Assembly: GCF_036588685.1 (NCBI RefSeq) | Contig: NC_086379.1 | Coordinates: 76,477,727-76,541,726, forward strand | DNA: 64,000 nt | Reading direction: 5' to 3' | From: Mytilus trossulus | Taxonomy: Eukaryota > Mollusca > Bivalvia > Mytilida > Mytilidae | Shown here: positions 1 through 14,332 of the stretch, piece by piece | How positions within the stretch are numbered: the stretch's first letter is position 1 | How the letters are laid out: the number at the start of each line of letters is the position of its first letter | Made by a program: the position numbers and the translations under genes | The notes under the pieces: generated by a model | The model's input: only the letters and a program-made list of their open reading frames with translations | What the model was told of the DNA's origin: nothing | The model's database searches: none

Positions 1-3000
1 CAATTAAATTCATATCTCTGGTGGTAATAATGTGTTCTTATAGATGAAATACCCCTATTAGCGCGTATGTACCCGTTCCAGCGCTCAGTAAATACCCTGT
101 TACCTATTCGTTACCTATTCACTTATAATACGTTTGTTGTACGTTGCACCTTTTAGAAAAAGGATTTTCAATTGTGTCCGTGTCTCTGGTGGTAAAAATG
201 TGTTGTTAGAGATGAAAATACCCTATTGGCGCGCATGTACCCGTCCCAGCCGGCTCGGTTAATACCCTGTTACATATTCGTTACCTATTCGTTACTTATT
301 TACTTATAATACGTTTGTTGTACGTTGCACCTTTTAGAAAAGGATTTTCAATTAAATTCATATTTCTGGTGGTAACAATGTTTTCTTATAGATAAAATAC
401 CCCTAATAGCGCGTATGTACTCGTTCTAGCGCTCGGATAATACCCTGTTACTTATTCGTTCCTTATTCGCTTTTAATGCGCAGGGGTATACGCTGCACCT
501 TAAAATAAATCGTTTTTTTAATTGTGTTCATGTCTCTGGTGGTTACAATGTGTTCTTAGAGATGAAATGACCCTATTAGCGCGCATGTACCTGTTCCAGC
601 GTTCGGTTAATACCCTGTTACCTATTCGTTACCTATTCACTTATAATACGTTTGTTGTACGTTGCACCTTTTAGAAAAGGATTTTCAATTGTGCCCATTA
701 GTCTGGTGGTAATAATGTGTTCTTAGAGATGAAATGACCCTATTAGCGCGCATGTAACCGTTCCAGCGCACGGTAAATAACCTGTAACCTATTCGTTACC
801 TATTCACTTATAATACGTTTTTTGTACGTTGCACCTTTAAGAAAAGGATTTTTAATTAAGTTCTTATCTCTGGTAGTAATAATGTGTTCTTATAGATGAA
901 ATATCCCTATTAGCGCGTATGTACTCGTTCCAGCGCTCTGATAATACCCTGTTACTTATTCGTTCCTTGTTCGCTTTTAATGCGCGGGTTACACGCTGCA
1001 CCTTGAAATAAATCGTTTTTCAATTGTGCCCATGTCTCTGGTGGTAACAATGTGATCTTAGAGATGAAATGACCCTATTATTGCGCATGTACCCGTTCCA
1101 GCGCTCGGTTAATACCCTGTTACCTATTCGTTACCTATTTGTTACCTATTCGTTACCTATTCACTTATAATACGTTTGTTGTACGTTGCACCTTTTAGAA
1201 AAGGATTTTTAATTGTCTCCATGTCTCTTGTGGTAACAATGTGTTCTTAGAGATGAAATTATCCTATTAGCGTGCATGTACCCGTTCAAGCGCTCGGTAA
1301 ATACCCTGTTACCTATTTGTTACCTATTCGTTACCTATTCACTTATAATACGTTTGTTGTACGTTGCACCTTTTAGAAAAGGATTTTTAATTGTCTCCAT
1401 GTCTCTTGTGGTAACAATGTGTTCTTAGAGATGAAATTATCCTATTAGCGTGCATGTACCCGTTCCAGCGCTCGGTAATTAACCTGTTACCTATTCGTTA
1501 CTTATTCGATTTTAATGCGCGGGATATACGTTGCACCTTGAAATAAATCGTTTTTTAATTGTGTTCATGTCTCTGGTGGTAACAATGTGTTCTTAGAGAT
1601 GAAATGACCATATTAGCGCGCATATATCCGTTTCAGCGCTCGGTCAACATCCTGTTACATATTCGTTACCTATTTGTTACCTATTCACTTATAAAACGTT
1701 TGTTGTACGTTGCACCTTTTAAAAAAGAATTTTCAATTGTGCCCATGTCTCTGGTGGTAACAATGTGTTCTTAGAGATGAAATGACCCTATTATTGCGCA
1801 TGTACCCGTTCCAGCGCTCGGTTAATACCCTGTTACCTATTCGTTACCTATTTGTTACCTATTCGTTACCTATTCACTTATAATACGTTTGTTGTACGTT
1901 GCACCTTTTAGAAAAGGATTTTCAATTGTGCCCATGTCTCTGGTGGTAACAATGTGTTCTTAGAGATGAAATGACCCTATAAGAGCGCATTTACCCTTTC
2001 CAGCGCTCGGTAAATAACCTGTTACCTATTCGTTACTTATTCGCTTTTAATGCGCGAGGTATACGGGGCACCTTGAAATACATCGTTTTTTAATTGTGTT
2101 CAAGTCTCTGGTGGTAAGAATGTGTTTTTAGAGATGAAATGACCCTATAAGCGCGCATGTACCCGTTACAGCGCTCGGTTAATACCCTGTTACCTATTCG
2201 TTACCTTTTCGTTACCTATTCGCTTATAATACATTTTTTTATACGTTGCACCTGTTAGAAAAGGATTTTCAATTGTGTTCATGTCTCTGGTGGTAACAAC
2301 GTGTTCTTAGATATGAAATAACCCTATTAGCGCGCATGTAACCGTTCCAGCGCACGGTAAATAACCTGTAACCTATTCGTTACCTATTCACTTATAATAC
2401 GTTTTTTGTACGTTGCACCTTTAAGAAAAGGATTTTTAATTAAGTTCTTATCTCTGGTAGTAATAATGTGTTCTTATAGATGAAATATCCCTATTAGCGC
2501 GTATGTACTCGTTCCAGCGCTCTGATAATACCCTGTTACTTATTCGTTCCTTATTCGCTTTTAATGCGCGGGTTACACGCTGCACCTTGAAATAAATCGT
2601 TTTTCAATTGTGCCCATGTCTCTGGTGGTAACAATGTGATCTTAGAGATGAAATGACCCTATTATTGCGCATGTACCCGTTCCAGCGCTCGGTTAATACC
2701 CTGTTACCTATTCGTTACCTATTTGTTACCTATTCGTTACCTATTCACTTATAATACGTTTGTTGTACGTTGCACCTTTTAGAAAAGGATTTTCAATTGT
2801 GTCCGTGTCTCTGGTGGTAACAATGTGTTTTTAGAGATGAAATGACCCTATTAGAGCGCATGTACCCGTTCCAGCGCTCGGTAAATAACCTGTTACCTAT
2901 TCGTTACTTATTCGATTTTAATGCGCGGGATATACGTTGCACCTTGAAATAAATCGTTTTTTAATTGTGTTCATGTCTCTGGTGGTAACAATGTGTTCTT

Positions 3001-4641
3001 AGAGATGAAATGACCATATTATGGCGCATATATCCGTTTCAGCGCTCGGTCAATATCCTGTTACCTATTTGTTACCTATTCACTTATAAAACGTTTGTTG
3101 TACGTTGCACCTTTTAAAAAAGAATTTTCAATTGTGCCCATGTCTCTGGTGGTAACAATGTGTTCTTAGAGATGAAATGACCCTATAAGAGCGCATGTAC
3201 CCTTTCAAGCGCTCGGTAAATAACCTGTGACCTATTCTTTACTTTTTCGCTTTTAACGCGCGGGGTATACGGGGCACCTTGAAATAAATCGTTTTTTAAT
3301 TGTGTTCAAGTCTCTGGTGGTAACAATGTGTTCTTAGAGATGAAATGACCCTATTAGCGCGCATGTACCCGTTACAGCGCTCGGTTAATACCCTGTTACC
3401 TATTCGTTACCTATTTGGTACCTATTCACTTATAAAACGTTTGTTGTACGTTGCACCTTTTAAAAAAGGATTTTCAATTGTGCCCATGTCTCTGGTGGTA
3501 ACAATGTGTTCTTAGAGATGAAATGACCCTATAAGAGCGCATTTACCCTTTCCAGCGCTCGGTAAATAACCTGTTACCTATTCGTTACTTATTCGCTTTT
3601 AATGCGCGAGGTATACGGGGCACCTTGAAATACATCGTTTTTTAATTGTGTTCAAGTCTCTGGTGGTAAGAATGTGTTTTTAGAGATGAAATGACCCTAT
3701 AAGCGCGCATGTACCCGTTACAGCGCTCGGTTAATACCCTGTTACCTATTCGTTACCTATTTGTTACCTATTCACTTATAAAACGTTTGTTGTACGTTGC
3801 ACCTTTTAAAAAAGAATTTTCAATTGTGCCCATGTCTCTGGTGGTAACAATGTGTTCTTAGAGATGAAATGACCCTATAAGAGCGCATGTACCCTTTCCA
3901 GCGCTCGGTAAATAACCTGTTACCTATTCGTTACTTATTCGCTTTTAATGCGCTGGGTATACTGGGCACCTTGAAATAAATCGTTTTTTAATTGTGTTCA
4001 AGTCTCTGGTGGTAAGAATGTGTTCTTAGATATGAAATGACCCTATTAGCGCGCATGTACCCGTTCCAGCGCTCGGTTAATACCCTGTTACCTATTCGTT
4101 ACCTATTTGTTACCTATTCGTTACCTATTTGTTACCTATTCGTTACCTATTCACCTATAATACGTTTGTTGTACGTTGCACCTTTTAGAAAAGGATTTTT
4201 AATTGTCTCCATGTCTCTTGTGGTAACAATGTGTTCTTAGAGATGAAATTACCCTATTAGCGCGCATGTAACCGTTCCAGCGCACGGTAAATAACCGGTT
4301 ACCTATTCGTTACCTATTCACTTATAATACGTTTTTTGTACGTTGCACCTTTAAGAAAAGGATTTTTAATTAAGTTCATATCTCTGGTAGTAATAATGTG
4401 TTCTTATAGATGAAATACCCCTATTAGCGCGTATGTACTCGTTCCAGCGCTCTGATAATACCCTGTTACTTAATCGTTCCTTATTCGCTTTTAATGCGCG
4501 GGTTACACGCTGCTTGAAATAAATCGTTTTTCAATTGTTCCCATGTCTCTGGTGGTAGCAATGTGATCTTAGAGATGAAATGACCCTATTATTGCGCATG
4601 TTCCCGTTCCAGCGCTCGGTTAATATCCTGTTACCTATTCA
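1..4641 (+). repeat. Satellite array, forward-oriented part
   Basis: This is a continuous head-to-tail array of roughly 165-190 bp monomers; the window opens inside it. Each monomer has a conserved block (TCTCTGGTGGTAACAATG, then GAGATGAAATGACC), a GC-richer block around CGTTCCAGCGCTCGG, a variable number of an 11-bp subrepeat (TATTCGTTACC), and one of two alternative blocks. Class A carries ACGTTTGTTGTACGTTGCACC followed by a TTTTAGAAAAGG tail. Class B carries TTTTAATGCGCGGG and CTTGAAATAAATCG. The classes are interspersed irregularly, and longer blocks recur (752-1060 resembles 2337-2645). Short ORFs such as 4037-4240 are by-products of the repeat. I see no GGGCCC in the monomers, so I do not equate it with the mussel ApaI satellites. 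Confidence 0.95.
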
Positions 4642-7600
4642 TTTCATCTCTAAGAACACATTCTTACCACCAGAGACTTGAACACAATTAAAAAACGATT
4701 TATTTCAAGGTGCACCGTATACCCCGCGCATTAAAAGCGAATAAGAAACGAATAGGTAACAGGGTATTAACCGAGCACTTGAACGGGTACATGCGCGCTA
4801 ATAGGATCATTTCATCTCTAAGAACACATTGTTACCACCAGAGACGTGGACACAATTGAAAATCCTTTTCTAAAAGGTGCAATGTACAACAAACGTATTA
4901 TAAGTGAATATGTAACAAATAGGTAACGAATATGTAACAGGGTATTAACCGAGCACTTGAACGGGTACATGCGCGCTAATAGGATCATTTCATCTCTAAG
5001 AACACATTGTTACCACCAGAGACGTGGACACAATTGAAAATCCTTTTCTAAAAGGTGCAATGTACAACAAACGTATTATAAGTGAATATGTAACGAATAG
5101 GTAACGAATAGGTAACAGGGTATTAACCGAGCGCTGGAACGGGTACATGCGCGCTAATAGGGTTATTTCATATCTAAGAACACGTTGTTACCACCAGAGA
5201 CATGAAAACAATTGAAAATCCTTTTCTAACAGGTGCAACGTATAAAAAATGTATTATAAGCGAATAGGTAACGAAAAGGTAACGAATAGGTAACAGGGTA
5301 TTAACCGAGCGCTCGAACGGGTACATGCACGCTAATAGGATCATTTCATCTCTAAGAACACATTGTTACCACCAGAGACGTGGACACAATTGAAAATCCT
5401 TTTCTAAAAGGTGTAACGTACAACAAACGTATTATAAGTGAATAGGTAACGAATAGGTAACGAATAGGTAACGAATAGGTAACAGGGTATTTACCGAGCA
5501 CTGGAACGGGTACATGCGCGCTAATAGGGTAATTTCATCTCTAAGAACACATTGTTACCACAAGAGACATGGAGACAATTAGAAATCCTTTTCTAAAAGG
5601 TGCAACGTACAACAAACGTATTATAAGTGAATAGGTAACGAAAAGGTAACAAATAGGTAACGAATAGGTAACAGGGTATTTACCCGCGCTGGAACGGGTA
5701 CATGCGCGCTAATAGGATCATTTCATCTCTAAGAACACATTCTTACCACCAGAGACTTGAACACAATTAAAAAACGATTTATTTCAAGGTGCCCCGTATA
5801 CCCCGCGCATTAAAAGCGAATAAGTAACGAATAGGTAACAGGTTATTTACCGAGCGCTGGAAAGGGTACATGCGCTCTTATAGGGTCATTTCATCTCTAA
5901 GAACACATTGTTACCACCAGAGACATGGGCACAATTGAAAATCCTTTTTTAAAAGGTGCAACGTACAACAAACGTTTTATAAGTGAATAGGTAACAAATA
6001 GGTAACGAATATGTAACAGGATGTTGACCGAGCGCTGAAACGGATATATGCGCGCTAATATGGTCATTTCATCTCTAAGAACACATTGTTACCACCAGAG
6101 ACATGAACACAATTAAAAAACGATTTATTTCAAGGTGCAACGTATATCCCGCGCATTAAAATCGAATAAGTAACGAATAGGTAACAGGTTATTTACCGAG
6201 CGCTGGAACGGGTACATGCGCTCTTATAGGGTCATTTCATCTCTAAGAACACATTGTTACCACCAGAGACATGAACACAATTGAAAATCCTTTTCTAACA
6301 GGTGCAACGTATAAAAAAATGTATTATAAGCGAATAGGTAACGAAAAGGTAACGAATAGGTAACAGGGTATTAACCGAGCGCTGTAACGGGTACATGCGC
6401 GCTTATAGGGTCATTTCATCTCTAAAAACACATTCTTACCACCAGAGACTTGAACACAATTAAAAAACGATGTATTTCAAGGTGCCCCGTATACCTCGCG
6501 CATTAAAAGCGAATAAGTAACGAATAGGTAACAGGTTATTTACCGAGCGCTGGAAAGGGTAAATGCGCTCTTATAGGGTCATTTCATCTCTAAGAACACA
6601 TTGTTACCACCAGAGACATGGGCACAATTGAAAATCCTTTTCTAAAAGGTGCAACGTACAACAAACGTATTATAAGTGAATAGGTAACGAATAGGTAACA
6701 AATAGGTAACGAATAGGTAACAGGGTATTAACCGAGCGCTGGAACGGGTACATGCGCAATAATAGGGTCATTTCATCTCTAAGAACACATTGTTACCACC
6801 AGAGACATGGGCACAATTGAAAATTCTTTTTTAAAAGGTGCAACGTACAACAAACGTTTTATAAGTGAATAGGTAACAAATAGGTAACGAATATGTAACA
6901 GGATGTTGACCGAGCGCTGAAACGGATATATGCGCGCTAATATGGTCATTTCATCTCTAAGAACACATTGTTACCACCAGAGACATGAACACAATTAAAA
7001 AACGATTTATTTCAAGGTGCAACGTATATCCCGCGCATTAAAATCGAATAAGTAACGAATAGGTAACAGGTTAATTACCGAGCGCTGGAACGGGTACATG
7101 CGCTCTTATATGGTCATTTCATCTCTAAGAACACATTGTTACCACCAGAGACATGGGCACAATTGAAAATTCTTTTTTAAAAGGTGCAACGTACAACAAA
7201 CGTTTTATAAGTGAATAGGTAACAAATAGGTAACGAATAGGTAACAGGATATTGACCGAGCGCTGAAACGGATATATGCGCCATAATATGGTCATTTCAT
7301 CTCTAAGAACACATTGTTACCACCAGAGACATGAACACAATTAAAAAACGATTTATTTCAAGGTGCAACGTATATCCCGCGCATTAAAATCGAATAAGTA
7401 ACGAATAGGTAACAGGTTATTTACCGAGCGCTGGAACGGGTACATGCGCTCTAATAGGGTCATTTCATCTCTAAAAACACATTGTTACCACCAGAGACAC
7501 GGACACAATTGAAAATCCTTTTCTAAAAGGTGCAACGTACAACAAACGTATTATAAGTGAATAGGTAACGAATAGGTAACAAATAGGTAACGAATAGGTA

Positions 7601-10600
7601 ACAGGGTATTAACCGAGCGCTGGAACGGGTACATGCGCAATAATAGGGTCATTTCATCTCTAAGATCACATTGTTACCACCAGAGACATGGGCACAATTG
7701 AAAAACGATTTATTTCAAGGTGCAGCGTGTAACCCGCGCATTAAAAGCGAATAAGGAACGAATAAGTAACAGGGTATTATCAGAGCGCTGGAACGAGTAC
7801 ATACGCGCTAATAGGGATATTTCATCTATAAGAACACATTATTACTACCAGAGATAAGAACTTAATTAAAAATCCTTTTCTTAAAGGTGCAACGTACAAA
7901 AAACGTATTATAAGTGAATAGGTAACGAATAGGTTACAGGTTATTTACCGTGCGCTGGAACGGTTACATGCGCGCTAATAGGGTTATTTCATATCTAAGA
8001 ACACGTTGTTACCACCAGAGACATGAACACAATTGAAAATCCTTTTCTAACAGGTGCAACGTATAAAAAAATGTATTATAAGCGAATAGGTAACGAAAAG
8101 GTAACGAATAGGTAACAGGGTATTAACCGAGCGCTGTAACGGGTACATGCGCGCTTATAGGGTCATTTCATCTCTAAAAACACATTCTTACCACCAGAGA
8201 CTTGAACACAATTAAAAAACGATGTATTTCAAGGTGCCCCGTATACCTCGCGCATTAAAAGCGAATAAGTAACGAATAGGTAACAGGTTATTTACCGAGC
8301 GCTGGAAAGGGTAAATGCGCTCTTATAGGGTCATTTCATCTCTAAGAACACATTGTTACCACCAGAGACATGGGCACAATTGAAAATCCTTTTCTAAAAG
8401 GTGCAACGTACAACAAACGTATTATAAGTGAATAGGTAACGAATAGGTAACAAATAGGTAACGAATAGGTAACAGGGTATTAACCGAGCGCTGGAACGGG
8501 TACATGCGCAATAATAGGGTCATTTCATCTCTAAGAACACATTGTTACCACCAGAGACATGGGCACAATTGAAAATTCTTTTTTAAAAGGTGCAACGTAC
8601 AACAAACGTTTTATAAGTGAATAGGTAACAAATAGGTAACGAATATGTAACAGGATGTTGACCGAGCGCTGAAACGGATATATGCGCGCTAATATGGTCA
8701 TTTCATCTCTAAGAACACATTGTTACCACCAGAGACATGAACACAATTAAAAAACGATTTATTTCAAGGTGCAACGTATATCCCGCGCATTAAAATCGAA
8801 TAAGTAACGAATAGGTAACAGGTTAATTACCGAGCGCTGGAACGGGTACATGCGCTCTTATATGGTCATTTCATCTCTAAGAACACATTGTTACCACCAG
8901 AGACATGGGCACAATTGAAAATTCTTTTTTAAAAGGTGCAACGTACAACAAACGTTTTATAAGTGAATAGGTAACAAATAGGTAACGAATAGGTAACAGG
9001 ATATTGACCGAGCGCTGAAACGGATATATGCGCCATAATATGGTCATTTCATCTCTAAGAACACATTGTTACCACCAGAGACATGAACACAATTAAAAAA
9101 CGATTTATTTCAAGGTGCAACGTATATCCCGCGCATTAAAATCGAATAAGTAACGAATAGGTAACAGGTTATTTACCGAGCGCTGGAACGGGTACATGCG
9201 CTCTAATAGGGTCATTTCATCTCTAAAAACACATTGTTACCACCAGAGACACGGACACAATTGAAAATCCTTTTCTAAAAGGTGCAACGTACAACAAACG
9301 TATTATAAGTGAATAGGTAACGAATAGGTAACAAATAGGTAACGAATAGGTAACAGGGTATTAACCGAGCGCTGGAACGGGTACATGCGCAATAATAGGG
9401 TCATTTCATCTCTAAGATCACATTGTTACCACCAGAGACATGGGCACAATTGAAAAACGATTTATTTCAAGGTGCAGCGTGTAACCCGCGCATTAAAAGC
9501 GAATAAGGAACGAATAAGTAGGGTATTATCAGAGCGCTGGAACGAGTACATACGCGCTAATAGGGATATTTCATCTATAAGAACACATTATTACTACCAG
9601 AGATAAGAACTTAATCAAAAATCCTTTTCTTAAAGGTGCAACGTACAAAAAACGTATTATAAGTGAATAGGTAACGAATAGGTTACAGGTTATTTACCGT
9701 GCGCTGGAACGGTTACATGCGCGCTAATAGGGTTATTTCATATCTAAGAACACGTTGTTACCACCAGAGACATGAACACAATTGAAAATCCTTTTCTAAC
9801 AGGTGCAACGTATAAAAAAATGTATTATAAGCGAATAGGTAACGAAAAGGTAACGAATAGGTAACAGGGTATTAACCGAGCGCTGTAACGGGTACATGCG
9901 CGCTTATAGGGTCATTTCATCTCTAAAAACACATTCTTACCACCAGAGACTTGAACACAATTAAAAAACGATGTATTTCAAGGTGCCCCGTATACCTCGC
10001 GCATTAAAAGCGAATAAGTAACGAATAGGTAACAGGTTATTTACCGAGCGCTGGAAAGGGTAAATGCGCTCTTATAGGGTCATTTCATCTCTAAGAACAC
10101 ATTGTTACCACCAGAGACATGGGCACAATTGAAAATCCTTTTCTAAAAGGTGCAACGTACAACAAACGTATTATAAGTGAATAGGTAACGAATAGGTAAC
10201 AAATAGGTAACGAATAGGTAACAGGGTATTAACCGAGCGCTGGAACGGGTACATGCGCAATAATAGGGTCATTTCATCTCTAAGAACACATTGTTACCAC
10301 CAGAGACATGGGCACAATTGAAAATTCTTTTTTAAAAGGTGCAACGTACAACAAACGTTTTATAAGTGAATAGGTAACAAATAGGTAACGAATATGTAAC
10401 AGGATGTTGACCGAGCGCTGAAACGGATATATGCGCGCTAATATGGTCATTTCATCTCTAAGAACACATTGTTACCACCAGAGACATGAACACAATTAAA
10501 AAACGATTTATTTCAAGGTGCAACGTATATCCCGCGCATTAAAATCGAATAAGTAACGAATAGGTAACAGGTTAATTACCGAGCGCTGGAACGGGTACAT

Positions 10601-13600
10601 GCGCTCTTATAGGGTCATTTCATCTCTAAGAACACATTGTAACCACCAGAGACATGGGCACAATTGAAAATTCTTTTTTAAAAGGTGCAACGTACAACAA
10701 ACGTTTTATAAGTGAATAGGTAACAAATAGGTAACGAATAGGTAACAGGATATTGACCGAGCGCTGAAACGGATATATGCGCCATAATATGGTCATTTCA
10801 TCTCTAAGAACACATTGTTACCACCAGAGACATGAACACAATTAAAAAACGATTTATTTCAAGGTGCAACGTATATCCCGCGCATTAAAATCGAATAAGT
10901 AACGAATAGGTAACAGGTTATTTACCGAGCGCTGGAACGGGTACATGCGCTCTAATAGGGTCATTTCATCTCTAAAAACACATTGTTACCACCAGAGACA
11001 CGGACACAATTGAAAATCCTTTTCTAAAAGGTGCAACGTACAACAAACGTATTATAAGTGAATAGGTAACGAATAGGTAACAAATAGGTAACGAATAGGT
11101 AACAGGGTATTAACCGAGCGCTGGAACGGGTACATGCGCAATAATAGGGTCATTTCATCTCTAAGATCACATTGTTACCACCAGAGACATGGGCACAATT
11201 GAAAAACGATTTATTTCAAGGTGCAGCGTGTAACCCGCGCATTAAAAGCGAATAAGGAACGAATAAGTAACAGGGTATTATCAGAGCGCTGGAACGAGTA
11301 CATACGCGCTAATAGGGATATTTCATCTATAAGAACACATTATTACTACCAGAGATAAGAACTTAATTAAAAATCCTTTTCTTAAAGGTGCAACGTACAA
11401 AAAACGTATTATAAGTGAATAGGTAACGAATAGGTTACAGGTTATTTACCGTGCGCTGGAACGGTTACATGCGCGCTAATAGGGTTATTTCATATCTAAG
11501 AACACGTTGTTACCACCAGAGACATGAACACAATTGAAAATCCTTTTCTAACAGGTGCAACGTATAAAAAAATGTATTATAAGCGAATAGGTAACGAAAA
11601 GGTAACGAATAGGTAACAGGGTATTAACCGAGCGCTCGAACGGGTACATGCGCGCTAATAGGATCATTTCATCTCTAAGAACACATTGTTACCACCAGAG
11701 ACGTGGACACAATTGAAAATCCTTTTCTAAAAGGTGTAACGTACAACAAACGTATTATAAGTGAATAGGTAACGAATAGGTAACGAATAGGTAACAGGGT
11801 ATTTACCGAGCACTGGAACGGGTACATGCGCGCTAATAGGGTAATTTCATCTCTAAGAACACATTGTTACCACAAGAGACATGGAGACAATTAGAAATCC
11901 TTTTCTAAAAGGTGCAACGTACAACAAACGTATTATAAGTGAATAGGTAACGAAAAGGTAACAAATAGGTAACGAATAGGTAACAGGGTATTTACCGAGC
12001 GCTGGAACGGGTACATGCGCGCTAATAGGATCATTTCATCTCTAAGAACACATTCTTACCACCAGAGACTTGAACACAATTAAAAAACGATTTATTTCAA
12101 GGTGCCCCGTATACCCCGCGCATTAAAAGCGAATAAGTAACGAATAGGTAACAGGTTATTTACCGAGCGCTGGAAAGGGTACATGCGCTCTTATAGGGTC
12201 ATTTCATCTCTAAGAACACATTGTTACCACCAGAGACATGGGCACAATTGAAAATCCTTTTTTAAAAGGTGCAACGTACAACAAACGTTTTATAAGTGAA
12301 TAGGTAACAAATAGGTAACGAATATGTAACAGGATGTTGACCGAGCGCTGAAACGGATATATGCGCGCTAATATGGTCATTTCATCTCTAAGAACACATT
12401 GTTACCACCAGAGACATGAACACAATTAAAAAACGATTTATTTCAAGGTGCAACGTATATCCCGCGCATTAAAATCGAATAAGTAACGAATAGGTAACAG
12501 GTTATTTACCGAGCGCTGGAACGGGTACATGCGCTCTTATAGGGTCATTTCATCTCTAAGAACACATTGTTACCACCAGAGACATGGGCACAATTGAAAA
12601 TTCTTTTTTAAAAGGTGCAACGTACAACAAACGTTTTATAAGTGAATAGGTAACAAATAGGTAACGAATAGGTAACAGGATATTGACCGAGCGCTGAAAC
12701 GGATATATGCGCCATAATATGGTCATTTCATCTCTAAGAACACATTGTTACCACCAGAGACATGAACACAATTAAAAAACGATTTATTTCAAGGTGCAAC
12801 GTATATCCCGCGCATTAAAATCGAATAAGTAACGAATAGGTAACAGGTTATTTACCGAGCGCTGGAACGGGTACATGCGCTCTAATAGGGTCATTTCATC
12901 TCTAAAAACACATTGTTACCACCAGAGACACGGACACAATTGAAAATCCTTTTCTAAAAGGTGCAACGTACAACAAACGTATTATAAGTGAATAGGTAAC
13001 GAATAGGTAACAGGGTATTTACCGAGCGCTTGAACGGGTTCATGCACGCTAATAGGATAATTTCATCTCTAAGAACACATTGTTACCACAAGAGACATGG
13101 AGACAATTAAAAATCCTTTTCTAAAAGGTGCAACGTACAACAAACGTATTATAAGTGAATAGGTAACGAATAGGTAACAAATAGGTAACGAATAGGTAAC
13201 AGGGTATTAACCGAGCGCTGGAACGGGTACATGCGCAATAATAGGGTCATTTCATCTCTAAGATCACATTGTTACCACCAGAGACATGGGCACAATTGAA
13301 AAACGATTTATTTCAAGGTGCAGCGTGTAACCCGCGCATTAAAAGCGAATAAGGAACGAATAAGTAACAGGGTATTATCAGAGCGCTGGAACGAGTACAT
13401 ACGCGCTAATAGGGATATTTCATCTATAAGAACACATTATTACTACCAGAGATAAGAACTTAATTAAAAATCCTTTTCTTAAAGGTGCAACGTACAAAAA
13501 ACGTATTATAAGTGAATAGGTAACAAATAGGTTACAGGTTATTTACCGTGCGCTGGAACGGTTACATGCGCGCTAATAGGGTCATTTCATCTCTTAGAAC

Positions 13601-14332
13601 ACATTATTACCACCAGACTAATGGGCACAATTGAAAATCCTTTTCTAAAAGGTGCAACGTACAACAAACGTTTTATAAGTGAATAGGTAACGAATAAGTA
13701 ACGAATAGGTAACAGGGTATTTACCGAGCGCTTGAACGGGTACATGCGCGCTAATTGGGTAATTTCATCTCTAAGAACACATTGTTACCACAAGAGACAT
13801 GGAGACAATTAAAAATCCTTTTCTAAAAGGTGCAACGTACAACAAACGTATTATAAGTGAATAGGTAACGAATAGGTAACGAATAGGTAACAGGGTATTT
13901 ACCGAGCGCTGGAACGGGTACATGCGCGCTAATAGGGTCATTTCATCTCTAAGAACACATTCTTACCACCAGAGACTTGAACACAATTAAAAAACGATTT
14001 ATTTCAAGGTGCCCCGTATACCCCGCGCATTAAAAGCGAATAAGTAACGAATAGGTAACAGGTGATTTACCGGGCGCTGGAAAGGTTACATGCGCTCTTA
14101 TATGGTCATTTCATCTCTAAGAACACATTGTTACCACCAGAGACATGGGCACAATTCAAAATTCTTTTTTAAAAGGTGCAACGTACAACAAACGTATTAT
14201 AAGTGAATAGGTAACGAATAGGTACCAAATAAGTAACAGGGTATTAACCGAGCGCTGGAACGGGTACATTCGCTCTAATAGGGTCATTTCATCTCTAAGA
14301 ACACATTGTACCACCAGAGACATGAACACAAT
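4642..14332 (-). repeat. Satellite array, reverse-oriented part
   Basis: The same monomer family as 1-4641 continues here in the opposite orientation, reading for example TCATTTCATCTCTAAGAAC, CCACCAGAGACATG and GGTGCAACGTACAACAAACG on the plus strand. Monomer lengths cluster near 167, 178 and 189 bp, as expected from one, two or three extra copies of the 11-bp GAATAGGTAAC subrepeat. Classes A and B alternate. The array ends abruptly at about 14332, where a monomer is interrupted after CATGAACACAAT and non-satellite sequence begins. No gene lies in it. Confidence 0.95.
6301..11553 (-). repeat. Three near-identical 10-monomer higher-order repeats
   Basis: A marker monomer containing GGTGCAACGTATAAAAAAAT recurs at 6301, 8053, 9802 and 11554, giving periods of 1752, 1749 and 1752 bp. 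Each period holds ten monomers; in the second unit the CCAGAGA motif falls at about 8195, 8362, 8551, 8730, 8898, 9076, 9244, 9432, 9597 and 9762. The units differ by few changes that I can see: a 3-bp deletion near 9517, a TATGG/AGGG difference near 8870 versus 10608, and a GTTACC/GTAACC change near 10629. Such similarity points to recent amplification, or to an assembly effect. The segment from 11554 also resembles that from 5231, 6.3 kb away. Confidence 0.88.

Noticed and set aside
4037-4240. 67-codon ORF in the satellite
   Set aside because: It is a translation of tandem satellite monomers (periodic LPICYLFVTYS), with no sign of a gene.
7600-7640. CENP-B-box-like sequence in satellite monomers (TGGAACGGG)
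   Set aside because: It resembles only the 3' half of the box and lacks one base before CGGG; the 5' TTCG half is absent at the required spacing.
1-14332. CRISPR-like array of regular repeats
   Set aside because: The repeats are contiguous ~170-bp satellite monomers without unique spacers, in an animal genome.
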